Below, piece by piece: positions 32,679 through 42,915 of a stretch of DNA of 64,000 bases; position 1 is the stretch's first letter, and each line of letters starts with the position of its first letter. The DNA lies in contig JAFYHG010000022.1 in NCBI GenBank assembly GCA_017539265.1, forward strand, positions 1 to 64,000, given 5' to 3'. The notes beneath the pieces are model-generated. The model had not been told where the DNA came from and searched no databases. It was given only the letters and a program-made list of their open reading frames with translations. Made by a program: the position numbers and the translations under genes. Source of the DNA: Alphaproteobacteria bacterium (GTDB taxonomy: Bacteria > Pseudomonadota > Alphaproteobacteria > CAAHEQ01 > UBA3637).

Positions 32679-34936
32679 AAACAGAATTATTGTCACCTGC
32701 CGGTGATATTGAAGCCGCCTACAGTGCCTTTTATTTCGGGGCAGATGCTGTTTATCTGGGGCTGCGTCAATTTTCGGCACGCGCAGATGCCACCAACTTT
32801 TCCGCCGAAGATCTAGATGAAATTACAGCCTATGCCCATGCGAACGGGAAAAAAGTATATGTAACCGTCAATACCCTTATTCAAGAAGCCGAATTACCGG
32901 CGTTAATGGAGACATTAAAACTGTGTGATACCTGTCATGCGGACGCATTAATCGTCCAGGATTTGGGTGTGGCAAGGCTTGTCAAAAAATGTTTTCCGAA
33001 TTTGAACTTGCACGCCAGTACGCAAATGGCGATCCATAATTTAGCCGGCGCCATAATGATGAAGAAAATGGGTTTTTCCCGCGTGGTATTGGCACGGGAA
33101 TTATCGCTGCCCGAAATTATTGAAATTCGGGATAAGTCCGGATTAGAGGTCGAAGTTTTCATTCACGGTGCCCTATGCTATTCATACAGCGGCCTATGCC
33201 TTTTTTCGTCAATGACCACGGGGCGCAGTGCCAATCGGGGAAAATGTGTTTATTCCTGTCGGGATAATTTTAAAGTGGACGGAACACAAAAGCACCTGTT
33301 TTCCATGAAAGACTTGGCATTGGAAAAAGATGTTTTAAAATTAACAGGCCTGTCACTTAAAATAGAGGGACGCAAAAAAACACCTCTGTATGTTGGGGCA
33401 GTAACGGATTATTACCGCCGAATTTTAGATACGGGAAAAGCGGATAAAGGCCTTACTGATAATTTGAAACAGATTTTTGCGCGTCCGTGGACAACGCTTC
33501 ATTTTAAAGGCAAAAATAAAGATGTGATTGACCCTGATTTTGTGGGACATAGGGGGCTACCGATTGGGCAAATTTTGAAAGTATTTAATCATACCATTAC
33601 CTTTAAACCCACCCATGCGATTGCCCGTTATGACGGAATTCAGATTGATACCGCTACCCAAGAAAAACCGTTTGGCTTTTCGGCAGAACATTTAACGGTT
33701 AACGGTAAAAAAGTGTTTGAAGTGCCGGCCGGTCAAACCGTTACGGTTACCCTGCCGCCGCATCACCCGTTTTTACAGAAAGGTGAGCCTGTTTATTTGG
33801 CCTCTGCCACACGGGTGAAAGGTGCTTATCCTTATACGCGGCCCCGCCCGAATGCCTATCGTAACCGGACGGAAATTGCGGTAGATGTATTCATCGCACC
33901 CGATAAAATTGTGGCCTATAGCGGTGGGATTTCGGCCGAATATTCGGATACTTTTACGCCGGCCGATCATCCCGAAAAAGTGATTGAATCCGTATCCAAA
34001 GCGTTCCGAAAAACGGGGGATACGGCCTTTCAATTAAAAGATATAACCATTCAAAATCCCGATAAATTATTTGTGCCGATGTCGGCTTTGAACGAATTGC
34101 GCCGGCGGCTTTATGAAGGATTAAAGCCGGCCGCCGAGGAACCTGTTTCACTGCCTGCCACGCCCCATTTAAAAGCAGATAAAACACCGGCACGATGGAT
34201 TTTCAAAACAGATGATAAAAATTTATTAGGTTTTCTGCCCCGTGCAGACGAAATTATTTATCAACTCTCCCCCACGGATACGCCGATGGATTTAAATACC
34301 GTTGACAAATCTAATTTACGGTTGGCTTTGCCACCGATTTTGCGCCCCGAAGGTCATTGGAAATCCGTAATTGACCGGTTTTTATCGGCCGGATTTATCC
34401 GTTGGGAAATCGGAAACATGGCAGGTTTAACGCTTTTACCCAAAGGATTGGATATATCATTGGATAGTACGGTTTCCATGTTAAATACCTCTGCTTTGGA
34501 AGAAGTGTTATCTTTGGGGCTTTCACGGGCAACTTTTTCTGTGGAAGATACGTTTGATAATATTAAAACTCTGGCACAAAAAAGTCAGCAGGCAGCCCTG
34601 ATTTTATATCAAGATTCCCCTCTCTTTTTATCGGCAAATTGTGTGCGGGAAAATCCGTGTCATGAGTGCCCTAAGGGACGTTTGGAAAGGGAAATTACAA
34701 ACGGAAAAGGGCGTTATCGCCTGATTTCGGAAAATTGTCAAACGGTATTGACGGATATGCGCCCGTTCGTATTGCCGCCCGTGGCGCAAACCATACCAGT
34801 CGGTTTTTTTAGAATTGATTTTGTAAATCGCCGCTATACGGCCGATGAAGCCCTTAAAATCATAAAAGCAGTTCAAGGAAAAGAAAAAATATCCCCATCT
34901 TTTAGCGCTAATTTTGAAAAACAATTTGCAACTTGA
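32675..34936 (+). CDS. Peptidase U32 family protein, RlhA-like
   Basis: The 753-residue protein begins with the U32 signature MKTELLSPAGDIEAAYSAFYFGADAVYLG and has HASTQMAIHN, VFIHGALCYSYSGLCLFSS and GKCVYSCR, whose cysteines fit an Fe-S site. A later CHECPKG adds more. Its length and late region resemble E. coli RlhA (YdcP), which hydroxylates C2501 of 23S rRNA, although other U32 proteins modify tRNA or act in ubiquinone synthesis. No proteolytic motif is needed for those roles. Its ATG overlaps the ldcA stop, so translation is coupled. RNA hydroxylation is the best guess, not proven. Confidence 0.88.
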   Translation: MKTELLSPAGDIEAAYSAFYFGADAVYLGLRQFSARADATNFSAEDLDEITAYAHANGKKVYVTVNTLIQEAELPALMETLKLCDTCHADALIVQDLGVARLVKKCFPNLNLHASTQMAIHNLAGAIMMKKMGFSRVVLARELSLPEIIEIRDKSGLEVEVFIHGALCYSYSGLCLFSSMTTGRSANRGKCVYSCRDNFKVDGTQKHLFSMKDLALEKDVLKLTGLSLKIEGRKKTPLYVGAVTDYYRRILDTGKADKGLTDNLKQIFARPWTTLHFKGKNKDVIDPDFVGHRGLPIGQILKVFNHTITFKPTHAIARYDGIQIDTATQEKPFGFSAEHLTVNGKKVFEVPAGQTVTVTLPPHHPFLQKGEPVYLASATRVKGAYPYTRPRPNAYRNRTEIAVDVFIAPDKIVAYSGGISAEYSDTFTPADHPEKVIESVSKAFRKTGDTAFQLKDITIQNPDKLFVPMSALNELRRRLYEGLKPAAEEPVSLPATPHLKADKTPARWIFKTDDKNLLGFLPRADEIIYQLSPTDTPMDLNTVDKSNLRLALPPILRPEGHWKSVIDRFLSAGFIRWEIGNMAGLTLLPKGLDISLDSTVSMLNTSALEEVLSLGLSRATFSVEDTFDNIKTLAQKSQQAALILYQDSPLFLSANCVRENPCHECPKGRLEREITNGKGRYRLISENCQTVLTDMRPFVLPPVAQTIPVGFFRIDFVNRRYTADEALKIIKAVQGKEKISPSFSANFEKQFAT

Positions 34937-34954
34937 TTTATTTTTGGCTATATT
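34926..34954 (+). promoter_or_regulatory. Possible promoter of the AsmA-like gene
   Basis: TTGCAA, 17 bp, TATATT, 29 bp upstream of the ATG at 34984. It overlaps the end of the U32 gene. Confidence 0.45.
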
Positions 34955-34983
34955 AAATGCATTCAAACTGAAAGGAAAAACAA

Positions 34984-35805
34984 ATGAAAAAATTATTTCG
35001 CTTTATTTTTAAAACGTTATTTTGGCTACTGCTTCTGTTGATTTTGGCGGTAGTTGTCGTCTATTACTATCTGGGTACGATTGTCCGTGAAGGGGTTAAT
35101 CGCTATGTTCCGCCAATTACCGGCACAACGGCTTCGGTGGAAAACGTAGATGTATCCCTTTTCAAAGGGCGCATTGAAATTAAAAATCTGCAAATCGGCA
35201 ATCCCAAAGGATTTAGTTCCAACGATATCTTTAAATTGGGAAATGTTCAGGTTCTGTTTGATCCGAAAACACTTCTTGAAGATAAAATCGTTATTAAATC
35301 CGTTGCCATTTCAGGCACAAAGGTATCTGCCGAGATGAAAAATTTATATAGTCTGGATAGCAACGTTTCCGCACTTCAGGCCAATATAAACAACTATTTG
35401 GGAACGGGTAAGTCCAAAGAAAAAGCCCCCGCCAAACAAGAAGCGGCAACACAATCCGGCGGTAAAAAAGTCGTCATTAAAGATTTAAAAATTGCCGGAA
35501 CATCGCTTTCCTTGGGTGTTAACGGCCAGACCGTAACAATTGATTTACCGGATATTCACAGAACCGGAATCGGTGAAGGTAAAAAGGATAAATCCCTTGT
35601 CGAAATTTTTGCCGATATCTTAAACATGATTTCTGTTGAAGCGGTGAAAGGTGTTGCAACGGCTGTTTCGGATTTGGCGAAACAGGGTTGGAAAGGTGCT
35701 CAAGATTTGGTTAAAGGAAGCGCCGGTGCCGTTACCGATACGGCTAAATCCGTAACGGATGGTGCCAAAAACACCGTAGACGGGATTAAAGGATTATTCA
35801 AATAA
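34984..35805 (+). CDS. AsmA-like membrane-anchored protein
   Basis: A 273-residue protein with one N-terminal transmembrane helix (about residues 5-27, LFWLLLLLILAVVVVYYYL), followed by a beta-rich region (VENVDVSLFKGRIEIKNLQIGNPKGFS, KIVIKSVAISGTKV) typical of the AsmA/DUF748 type. The last 60 residues form an amphipathic helix with an 11-residue pattern (TDTAKSVTDGAKNTVDGIKG). AsmA-type proteins face the periplasm and are linked to outer-membrane lipid transport. GAAAGGAA precedes the ATG. A strong terminator follows. Confidence 0.75.
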   Translation: MKKLFRFIFKTLFWLLLLLILAVVVVYYYLGTIVREGVNRYVPPITGTTASVENVDVSLFKGRIEIKNLQIGNPKGFSSNDIFKLGNVQVLFDPKTLLEDKIVIKSVAISGTKVSAEMKNLYSLDSNVSALQANINNYLGTGKSKEKAPAKQEAATQSGGKKVVIKDLKIAGTSLSLGVNGQTVTIDLPDIHRTGIGEGKKDKSLVEIFADILNMISVEAVKGVATAVSDLAKQGWKGAQDLVKGSAGAVTDTAKSVTDGAKNTVDGIKGLFK

Positions 35806-35822
35806 ACATCCCATGTTATGAA

Positions 35823-35848
35823 ACGCCGGTTTTATGCCGGCGTTTTTT
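35823..35848 (+). terminator. Terminator after the AsmA-like gene
   Basis: Stem ACGCCGG / CCGGCGT with a seven-base loop, followed by TTTTT. Confidence 0.9.
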
Positions 35849-35925
35849 ATTATTACCCCTTGACAACGGGGCTTTTAGCGCACACTTTTTAAGGGTTATT
35901 TCAACATTTTTAAAAGGGGGACAAA

Positions 35926-36186
35926 ATGAAAACAGAAATAAACGAAACAGAAAAATTAACACCGGAAGAAAAAGCGCTTTTAAAAGAGGAAATCAAAAAA
36001 GCCTGGTCGGAATTTCCAACGGAAATGAAACGCTTTTTGATTGACGTCAAAAAAGAAAAATTAAAGGCACTGTATATGATAGAGGGCTGGGCCAAACAAA
36101 ACGGACATCAAACCATATTGGATTTAATTTCCCGCCGAATCGCCCATAAAGAAGCCAAAATTAAACAATTGGAAGCCGAAGTTTAA
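35926..36186 (+). CDS. Small charged helical protein
   Basis: An 86-residue protein, very rich in Lys and Glu and almost all helix (EEKALLKEEIKKAWSEFPTE, KEAKIKQLEAEV). It has no signal peptide or membrane helix. AGGGGG lies upstream of the ATG. It begins about 80 bp after a terminator and is followed 12 bp later by a LuxR-type regulator gene, so the two are probably co-transcribed. No family is recognised; a partner or modulator role for the regulator is a guess. Confidence 0.65.
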   Translation: MKTEINETEKLTPEEKALLKEEIKKAWSEFPTEMKRFLIDVKKEKLKALYMIEGWAKQNGHQTILDLISRRIAHKEAKIKQLEAEV

Positions 36187-36198
36187 TAAGCGAGGCCT

Positions 36199-36444
36199 AT
36201 GATGTCAGGAATAGAATTTTATCAAAGAGGGGATTATGCATTGGATAACGGGATGTCTCTGTCTGCGCGGCAAGTCGGCGTTTTACAGCAATTGGGCCAA
36301 GGTCTTTCCAATAAACAGATTGCCCACAATCTGGGGGTAGCCGAGCCAACTGTTAAGATGCACATCAGTGCTCTTTTACGGGCCTTTGGTGTCCAAAATC
36401 GAGTCCAAATTTTACTAAAGGCCAAAGAAAAAGGATTTATTTAA
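36199..36444 (+). CDS. Stand-alone LuxR-type HTH regulator
   Basis: An 81-residue protein consisting of little more than the GerE/LuxR helix-turn-helix: LSARQVGVLQQLGQGLSNKQIAHNLGVAEPTVKMHISALLRAFG, with the usual residues for DNA contact and dimerisation. It has no receiver or autoinducer domain, as in GerE. It should bind DNA as a small dimer. The start pair ATG-ATG has GAGG upstream. It is the second gene of the unit and is followed by a bidirectional terminator. Confidence 0.88.
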   Translation: MMSGIEFYQRGDYALDNGMSLSARQVGVLQQLGQGLSNKQIAHNLGVAEPTVKMHISALLRAFGVQNRVQILLKAKEKGFI

Positions 36445-36461
36445 TTTTAGGTTTAAAAACA

Positions 36462-36494
36462 AAAAAATCCCCCAACAGGCGGGGGATTTTTTTT
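36462..36494. terminator. Bidirectional terminator
   Basis: Stem ATCCCCC / GGGGGAT flanked by A-run and T-run, located between the converging luxR-type and OmpA-type genes. Confidence 0.9.
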
Positions 36495-36506
36495 CTCATT
36501 TCAAAA

Positions 36507-36956
36507 TTAGTTCGTTTCGATTTCGATACGACGGTTTTGAGCACGACCTTGAGCCGTATCATTGCTGGCAACAAAGTTCGTTTCACCTTTACCAACGGTA
36601 GCAAGTTTCTTGCCATCAACACCATTTTTCACGAAATAAGCTTTTGTCGATTCGGCACGACGTTTGCTGAGGCCCAAGTTGTATTCTTCGGAACCCATAT
36701 CATCTGTATAACCGACGATTGTGTAGGATTTATCGCTATTTTTGAGTTGATCAACATAACCGGCCAAAGCGGCTTCACCGGCCGGTGTTAATGTGGCCGA
36801 ATCAAATTCAAACAAAACAGGTGCATTCGTTCCGGCAGCTGCCGCAACGACAGAATCCGAAACGACAACTTTGCAACCGCGAGCTTTGCACATTGTACCA
36901 GAGCAAGCAGAGGTTAATAAAGCCAAAGTGGCGACTAATGCTAATTTTTTAATCAT
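36507..36956 (-). CDS. OmpA-family lipoprotein
   Basis: The 149-residue protein has a lipoprotein signal (ALLTSAC, lipid-bearing Cys18) and an OmpA C-terminal domain: VLFEFDSATLTPAGEAAL, IVGYTDDMGSEEYNLGLSKRRAESTKAYFV and GRAQNRRIEI, with the Asp and Arg that bind diaminopimelate. It should sit in the outer membrane and hold on to peptidoglycan, in the manner of Pal, but the usual tol genes are not adjacent. AGAAAGGAG lies upstream of the ATG. Confidence 0.92.
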   Translation of the reverse strand: MIKKLALVATLALLTSACSGTMCKARGCKVVVSDSVVAAAAGTNAPVLFEFDSATLTPAGEAALAGYVDQLKNSDKSYTIVGYTDDMGSEEYNLGLSKRRAESTKAYFVKNGVDGKKLATVGKGETNFVASNDTAQGRAQNRRIEIETN

Positions 36957-36990
36957 TGTTTTTTCTCCTTTCTGTTAAACAATAATACCC

Positions 36991-37019
36991 ACTATACACA
37001 CTTTTTTTTTCATTGTCGA
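36991..37019 (-). promoter_or_regulatory. Promoter of the OmpA-type lipoprotein gene
   Basis: Minus strand TCGACA, 17 bp, TATAGT, 35 bp upstream of the ATG at 36956. Confidence 0.6.
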
Positions 37020-37037
37020 GTAAAAAAATCATTTTTC

Positions 37038-37066
37038 TTGAATTTTTTTATACTTTATGCTAGTTT
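37038..37066 (+). promoter_or_regulatory. Promoter of the pseudoprotease gene
   Basis: TTGAAT, 17 bp, TAGTTT. An ATG at 37057 lies inside this element, which supports the ATG at 37090 as the real start. Confidence 0.45.
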
Positions 37067-37089
37067 GGGCAGAAAGGAAGGGCGTACTC

Positions 37090-38454
37090 ATGCGATTTTT
37101 GGCTTTATTTTTATTGGCTTTGACAGGGTGCCAGATGGCGCTGAATCTACCATCCATAGAAACGGATGAGGGAACTTTTCGCCCGGTTGCCAAAGGGGTA
37201 CCTCAACGCCAAATTGCATTTGCGGGGGGACTCTTTGATTTAAATCGGGGGGACTTATATGTGGCCTATCCTTACTGGCATTGGTCGGTACCGAACGTGG
37301 AAACGGGATTTTATGTATGCAATCCGACCTTAAAGCACCGGTTGGCACGATCGAAAGGATATTGGAACGAAGATGATAATATCTTCGGCTCTTGGCCGGA
37401 CGAAACAGGCAATTTGGTTGAAAAAGCGCTCTATGCCCAAGGGTATAACATTAAAGAAACACGCAAATCCTATTTTGAAAAAATATCCCATAAACCACGG
37501 GCAGAACTGTTGCTATCCCTGCGGGTTACAGATATTAAAATGAATATTTGTCATGTCCATGAGCCCTTAACACTCCATTCTTTGGAACGATCGGGCGGGG
37601 AAGGAGTGGTAACGGTTACGTGGGAAGTATATGACACGATTCGCGAACAAGTTTTGGATTCCTATACGACAACAGGGTATGGGCACGTGGATGAACCTTT
37701 GCAAAATGGGGAAAAGGCCGTCTTCTTATCAGCGATCAAGGATGCCGCACAAAACTTGGGTAAGTCGGGTTGGTTTAAACGAATCATGACAACCGAAGAT
37801 CCGGCAGATTTATTGCCGAAAAGCAATTATAAGCCCCTATCCCTTAAAACAAAAGCACGCCCATTTCATCAGCCCGTTCGGGAACACTTTGCCACCGTAC
37901 GTAAGGCGGTCTTAACCGTTCATGCCGATTTGGATTCAAACGGATCGGGCTTCTTCATTTCCAATACAGGACATGCTTTAACGGCCGCAAAAGTGGTGGG
38001 AGATGCTCAATTTGTTCAAATTTCGGATACAAACGGCACAAAATATCGGGCGAAGGTTTTACGCAAAGATTTGCGGCATAACGTAGCCCTTTTAAAAGCA
38101 GATGTTCAAGATAATTTTGCGCTGCCCCTGATGATAAAGGGATATCCGGATTCTTTAGAAACAGTTTATGCCATCGGCACGCCTTTTAGCGCTTCTTATC
38201 GGGCAACGATTACCAAAGGAATTATCGCCGCCAACCGATATCGTGCAAGGCAGGATTTAGCCTTAATTCAAGCATCCATCCCCACCGCAGACGGATATGC
38301 GGGTGGGCCCTTGGTGGATGAATACGGGAATGTGCTGGGGATTGCCTATTCCGACGGTAAAGAGGAAACAAATTTTTCCCTGTTCATCCCGATATCGGAT
38401 GCGTTGAAAGCGCTTAATATCACACTTGAAAACAATCAACAAAGAAAGGATTAA
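37090..38454 (+). CDS. HtrA-like lipoprotein that has lost the catalytic triad (pseudoprotease)
   Basis: From the ATG at 37090 (AGAAAGGAAGGG upstream) the product has 454 residues with a lipoprotein signal (LLALTGC, Cys14). Residues about 30-250 are an unrecognised envelope domain. Residues about 270-440 follow the trypsin/HtrA fold: GSGFFISNTGHALTAAKVV, LRHNVALLKAD and DGYAGGPLVDEYGNVLGI. In active HtrA proteins these places read TNAHVV, DLALL and GNSGGPL. Here Lys301, Asn331 and Ala404 stand where His, Asp and Ser belong, so hydrolysis should be impossible. It may act as a chaperone, a binding protein or a regulator in the envelope. The hemolysin III gene starts one base after its stop. Confidence 0.85.
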   Translation: MRFLALFLLALTGCQMALNLPSIETDEGTFRPVAKGVPQRQIAFAGGLFDLNRGDLYVAYPYWHWSVPNVETGFYVCNPTLKHRLARSKGYWNEDDNIFGSWPDETGNLVEKALYAQGYNIKETRKSYFEKISHKPRAELLLSLRVTDIKMNICHVHEPLTLHSLERSGGEGVVTVTWEVYDTIREQVLDSYTTTGYGHVDEPLQNGEKAVFLSAIKDAAQNLGKSGWFKRIMTTEDPADLLPKSNYKPLSLKTKARPFHQPVREHFATVRKAVLTVHADLDSNGSGFFISNTGHALTAAKVVGDAQFVQISDTNGTKYRAKVLRKDLRHNVALLKADVQDNFALPLMIKGYPDSLETVYAIGTPFSASYRATITKGIIAANRYRARQDLALIQASIPTADGYAGGPLVDEYGNVLGIAYSDGKEETNFSLFIPISDALKALNITLENNQQRKD

Positions 38455-39062
38455 GATGAGTATCCCAAATCGCCCTTATACCCTTGTGGAAGAAATTTGC
38501 AGTTGCTCCGTTCATGGCTTGGGCATTATTTTAAGTATTGCGGCTTTGGTTATCTTAGCCACTTTTTCAAGTATTCACGGAAACGCCTGGACGATTGTAT
38601 CAACGGTGATTTTCGGGGTGTCTATGATTATTTTATATACGGCATCAACCCTGTATCATGCCATTACCAATGTGCATGCCAAAAAGATTTTAAAGCGATT
38701 CGATCATATTGCAATTTATTACTTAATAGCTGGTTCCTATACCCCCTTTATGTTGGTGAATTTAAGGGGCGGACTTGGTTGGACAATTTTTGGTATTATC
38801 TGGGGATTGACCTTGTTGGGAACGGTTTTAAAGTTAGTCATGCCCCCCAGCGGCACAAAAATTTGGTCGGTTTTGCTCTACCTGGTCATGGGCTGGATAA
38901 TCGTTTTGGCATTGAAACCATTGGTTGAAAATATATCCCATTTGGGGCTTGTTTTCCTGATTTTAGGGGGTGTCTTTTATACGCTTGGAATACCATTTTA
39001 TATTTGGAAAAGCCGGAAATATACACATGCCGTTTGGCACGGATTCGTTTTAATCGGAACGA

Positions 39063-40447
<1,385 letters not shown>

Positions 40448-41548
40448 TTAACCGTCTTCCATATGCAGCAAAGCCGATAAACAAAGCGGAATGACGATAA
40501 GCGCCGGTCCCCAGGCCGCCAACATCATCGGCATACTGTGCGATTGGCCCAGAACATTTGTAACCCGCGTCATAAAATACAGAAAAAAGCCGCTTAAAAT
40601 CGCAATCAACACCCGTGTTAAAACTTTTCCCTGCCGATTGGACGGGTGAACGGCAAAAACAATACTGATTAAAATCATGGCAATTAAAATAGCCGGAAAA
40701 GCAATCAATTCATGCCAATACATTTCGTGCGTGACGGATGTAAATCCCGATTCTTTTAAAAAACGTATAAAGCGTGGGAAACGCCAAAAGGACATGGTTT
40801 GAGGCTCATCAAACTTTTCCAAAATCCGATCCAGACTCAGGTCCGTTTCAAAGAAGGCTTGCGGCTTTTGTTCCCCGCTTTCAAGTTCGGTATCAATCAC
40901 AAACGGTTTTTTAAGGGTTAAAATACCGTCTTTTAAAGTACCGATTTTGGCTTCATTTTGTCGCAAAAATCGATTTTGATCATCCAATTCAAATACCGAT
41001 ACGTTATCCAATAAAACGTCTTTATCCTGCTGACGAACACGGGCGGCCCGAATCACCAATACTTTGTCTGGCCGAATATCTCTAAGCCAAAATCCCTTAG
41101 ACGACCAAACAAACGGAGTTGAATGCGTCAGACCCAAGCGTTCTTCCATACGTTCATAGCGACGCGCCGTCATGGCAGAAATCGGATTAAAAATTGTGAC
41201 ATCAAAAACGCCGACAAATCCGACCAAAAGAACCAGCGGCAAAATAACATTCCACACGGACAATCCCACCGACCGCATAACAATCAGTTCCGAAGTTTTA
41301 TCAAATTTAAACAGGAAAATCAGACCCGCAATCAATGTTACAAACGGTAAAATAATATGTACCATTTGCGGCGATTTTAAAATCGCTAAAATCCCGACAT
41401 CGACAAAAGAAACCCCGTCATGTTTGGCGGCACTGCGGAGCAGCTCAATAACGTCAAAAAGCATAACCACCATGACCAACACAAATAAGGTCAGCAAAAA
41501 TATTAAGGCAAACTGTTTCAGGATATAGCGAAATAAAATCAGGTTCAT
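40448..41548 (-). CDS. lptG: LPS export permease LptG
   Basis: A 366-residue permease of the LptF/LptG (YjgP/YjgQ) family: three transmembrane helices at the N-terminus, a periplasmic beta-jellyroll (about residues 130-250), and three helices at the C-terminus. It works with LptF and LptB to pull lipopolysaccharide from the inner membrane toward the outer membrane. The choice of LptG over LptF rests on overall similarity (for example LIAMILISIVFAVHPSNRQGKV) and on the absence of a partner next door. The ATG overlaps the accA stop (ATGA). Confidence 0.88.
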   Translation of the reverse strand: MNLILFRYILKQFALIFLLTLFVLVMVVMLFDVIELLRSAAKHDGVSFVDVGILAILKSPQMVHIILPFVTLIAGLIFLFKFDKTSELIVMRSVGLSVWNVILPLVLLVGFVGVFDVTIFNPISAMTARRYERMEERLGLTHSTPFVWSSKGFWLRDIRPDKVLVIRAARVRQQDKDVLLDNVSVFELDDQNRFLRQNEAKIGTLKDGILTLKKPFVIDTELESGEQKPQAFFETDLSLDRILEKFDEPQTMSFWRFPRFIRFLKESGFTSVTHEMYWHELIAFPAILIAMILISIVFAVHPSNRQGKVLTRVLIAILSGFFLYFMTRVTNVLGQSHSMPMMLAAWGPALIVIPLCLSALLHMEDG

Positions 41549-42504
41549 TTTGCTTTCTCCAACAGACGCGTCATTTTAAGGAATTTTTCATGGCGGCGTC
41601 TGACTAAATCATCTGCCGGAACGTCTTTCCATTTTTCCAGATGGGACTGAATGGAATTTGCGACAGCATCCATCGTTTCCTTTGGAAAACGGTGTGCGCC
41701 GCCGATAGGTTCGGGAACAACTTCGTCAATTAACTTAAACTTAAGCAAATCATCCGCCGTTAAATGCAAAATTTCGGCCGCCTTGGGGGCATAGGTAAAA
41801 TCTTTCCATAAAATGGAAGCGCATCCTTCGGGCGATATGACGGAATAAATAGCATTTTGCAACATTAAAACGGCATTTCCCATAGCAAGCGCTAAGGCAC
41901 CGCCGCTACCACCTTCACCGATAATACAGGAAATAACGGGAACTTTCACATTAAGGCCAGCCTCAATGGTTGAAGCGATGGCTTGCCCCTGCCCCCGTTC
42001 TTCGGCATCCATGCCGGGGAAAGCACCGGCCGTATCCACCAATGTGATAATGGGAATTTGAAATTGTTCCGCCAGTTTCATCAGCCTTACGGCTTTACGA
42101 TAACCTTCGGGTTTGGCCATACCGAAATTATGCAACAGGCGCGATTCGGTATCATGGCCTTTTTCATGACCGATAACCATAACGGTCTCACCGTTAAATT
42201 TTGCCAATCCCCCCATAATAGCCCGATCTTCCGCAAACAAACGATCCCCCGACAGTGGGCAAAAATCGGTCATGATTTCACGAATATAATCTAGGGTATG
42301 GGGCCTGTTTTCATGACGCGCCAGACAAGCCTTTTGCCACGGGTTCAGGTTCTTATAGGCCTCTTTCATCACGCGCAAACGTTTCTGCGTCAGGCGCTCC
42401 ATTTCGGATGCGATATTGATTCCGCGCTGAGATTGACTGACCTTCAGGGCTTCAATCTTAGCTTCGACTTCCATTAAAGTTTGTTCAAAATCCAAATATT
42501 GCAT
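41545..42504 (-). CDS. accA: Acetyl-CoA carboxylase carboxyltransferase subunit alpha
   Basis: The 319-residue protein is a standard AccA: an N-terminal helical region (LDFEQTLMEVEAKIEAL), then the crotonase-like fold with GGLAKFNGETVMVIGHEKGHD, IITLVDTAGAFPGMDAEERGQGQAIA, GEGGSGGALALAMGNAVLML and YSVISPEGCASILW. With AccD it moves carboxyl groups from biotin to acetyl-CoA in the first step of fatty acid synthesis. It heads the accA-lptG-obgE-rsfS unit, which joins lipid synthesis, LPS export and ribosome assembly. Confidence 0.97.
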   Translation of the reverse strand: MQYLDFEQTLMEVEAKIEALKVSQSQRGINIASEMERLTQKRLRVMKEAYKNLNPWQKACLARHENRPHTLDYIREIMTDFCPLSGDRLFAEDRAIMGGLAKFNGETVMVIGHEKGHDTESRLLHNFGMAKPEGYRKAVRLMKLAEQFQIPIITLVDTAGAFPGMDAEERGQGQAIASTIEAGLNVKVPVISCIIGEGGSGGALALAMGNAVLMLQNAIYSVISPEGCASILWKDFTYAPKAAEILHLTADDLLKFKLIDEVVPEPIGGAHRFPKETMDAVANSIQSHLEKWKDVPADDLVRRRHEKFLKMTRLLEKAK

Positions 42505-42520
42505 TTTTTTTCCTTTTCGT

Positions 42521-42549
42521 TTGATTTTTGATATTATACAGAGTATAAT
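42521..42549 (+). promoter_or_regulatory. Promoter of the small membrane-anchored protein gene
   Basis: TTGATT, 17 bp, TATAAT, 33 bp upstream of the ATG at 42583. It overlaps the divergent accA promoter. Confidence 0.6.
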
Positions 42550-42561
42550 TACAAAAGTCCA
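42533..42561 (-). promoter_or_regulatory. Promoter of the accA operon
   Basis: Minus strand TGGACT, 17 bp, TATAAT, 28 bp upstream of the accA ATG. It shares DNA with the divergent promoter, so the two should compete. Confidence 0.5.
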
Positions 42562-42582
42562 GTTTAAAATGAAGGAGCCTTT

Positions 42583-42915
42583 ATGACTTTATCCGAAAAA
42601 ATCATTTTACTATCGGTAACCTTGTGGTTAAGCGCTATTGCTTTTATGGCTTATGCCTTTATTATGCAGAGCCGTTTTCAAACCATTTTAAAGACTCTGT
42701 ACAAAAAAATTGATCACTTGGAAAAATTATTGGCGCATTCCTTAAAAGAGGCCGATATCCCCCCGGAACCCATAAAATCTATAGAGCCCGACCCCCAATC
42801 CCAAAAGAAAACCGCGCCCGAAACAACAATTAAAATTGATAAAAATGAACCCTTATCCAAATATGAAACGGTGACTTTACCCGATGAAATCAACATTAAC
42901 TTTGTGGACCGCTAA
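42583..42915 (+). CDS. Small protein with one transmembrane helix
   Basis: A 110-residue protein with an N-terminal transmembrane helix (IILLSVTLWLSAIAFMAYAF), a short coiled-coil-like stretch (LKTLYKKIDHLEKLLAHSLKE) and a Pro-rich acidic tail. AAGGAG lies seven bases before the ATG. Its last 32 bp overlap the start of the YejA-like gene in another frame, so the two are translated from one message. No family is recognised. Confidence 0.65.
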   Translation: MTLSEKIILLSVTLWLSAIAFMAYAFIMQSRFQTILKTLYKKIDHLEKLLAHSLKEADIPPEPIKSIEPDPQSQKKTAPETTIKIDKNEPLSKYETVTLPDEININFVDR

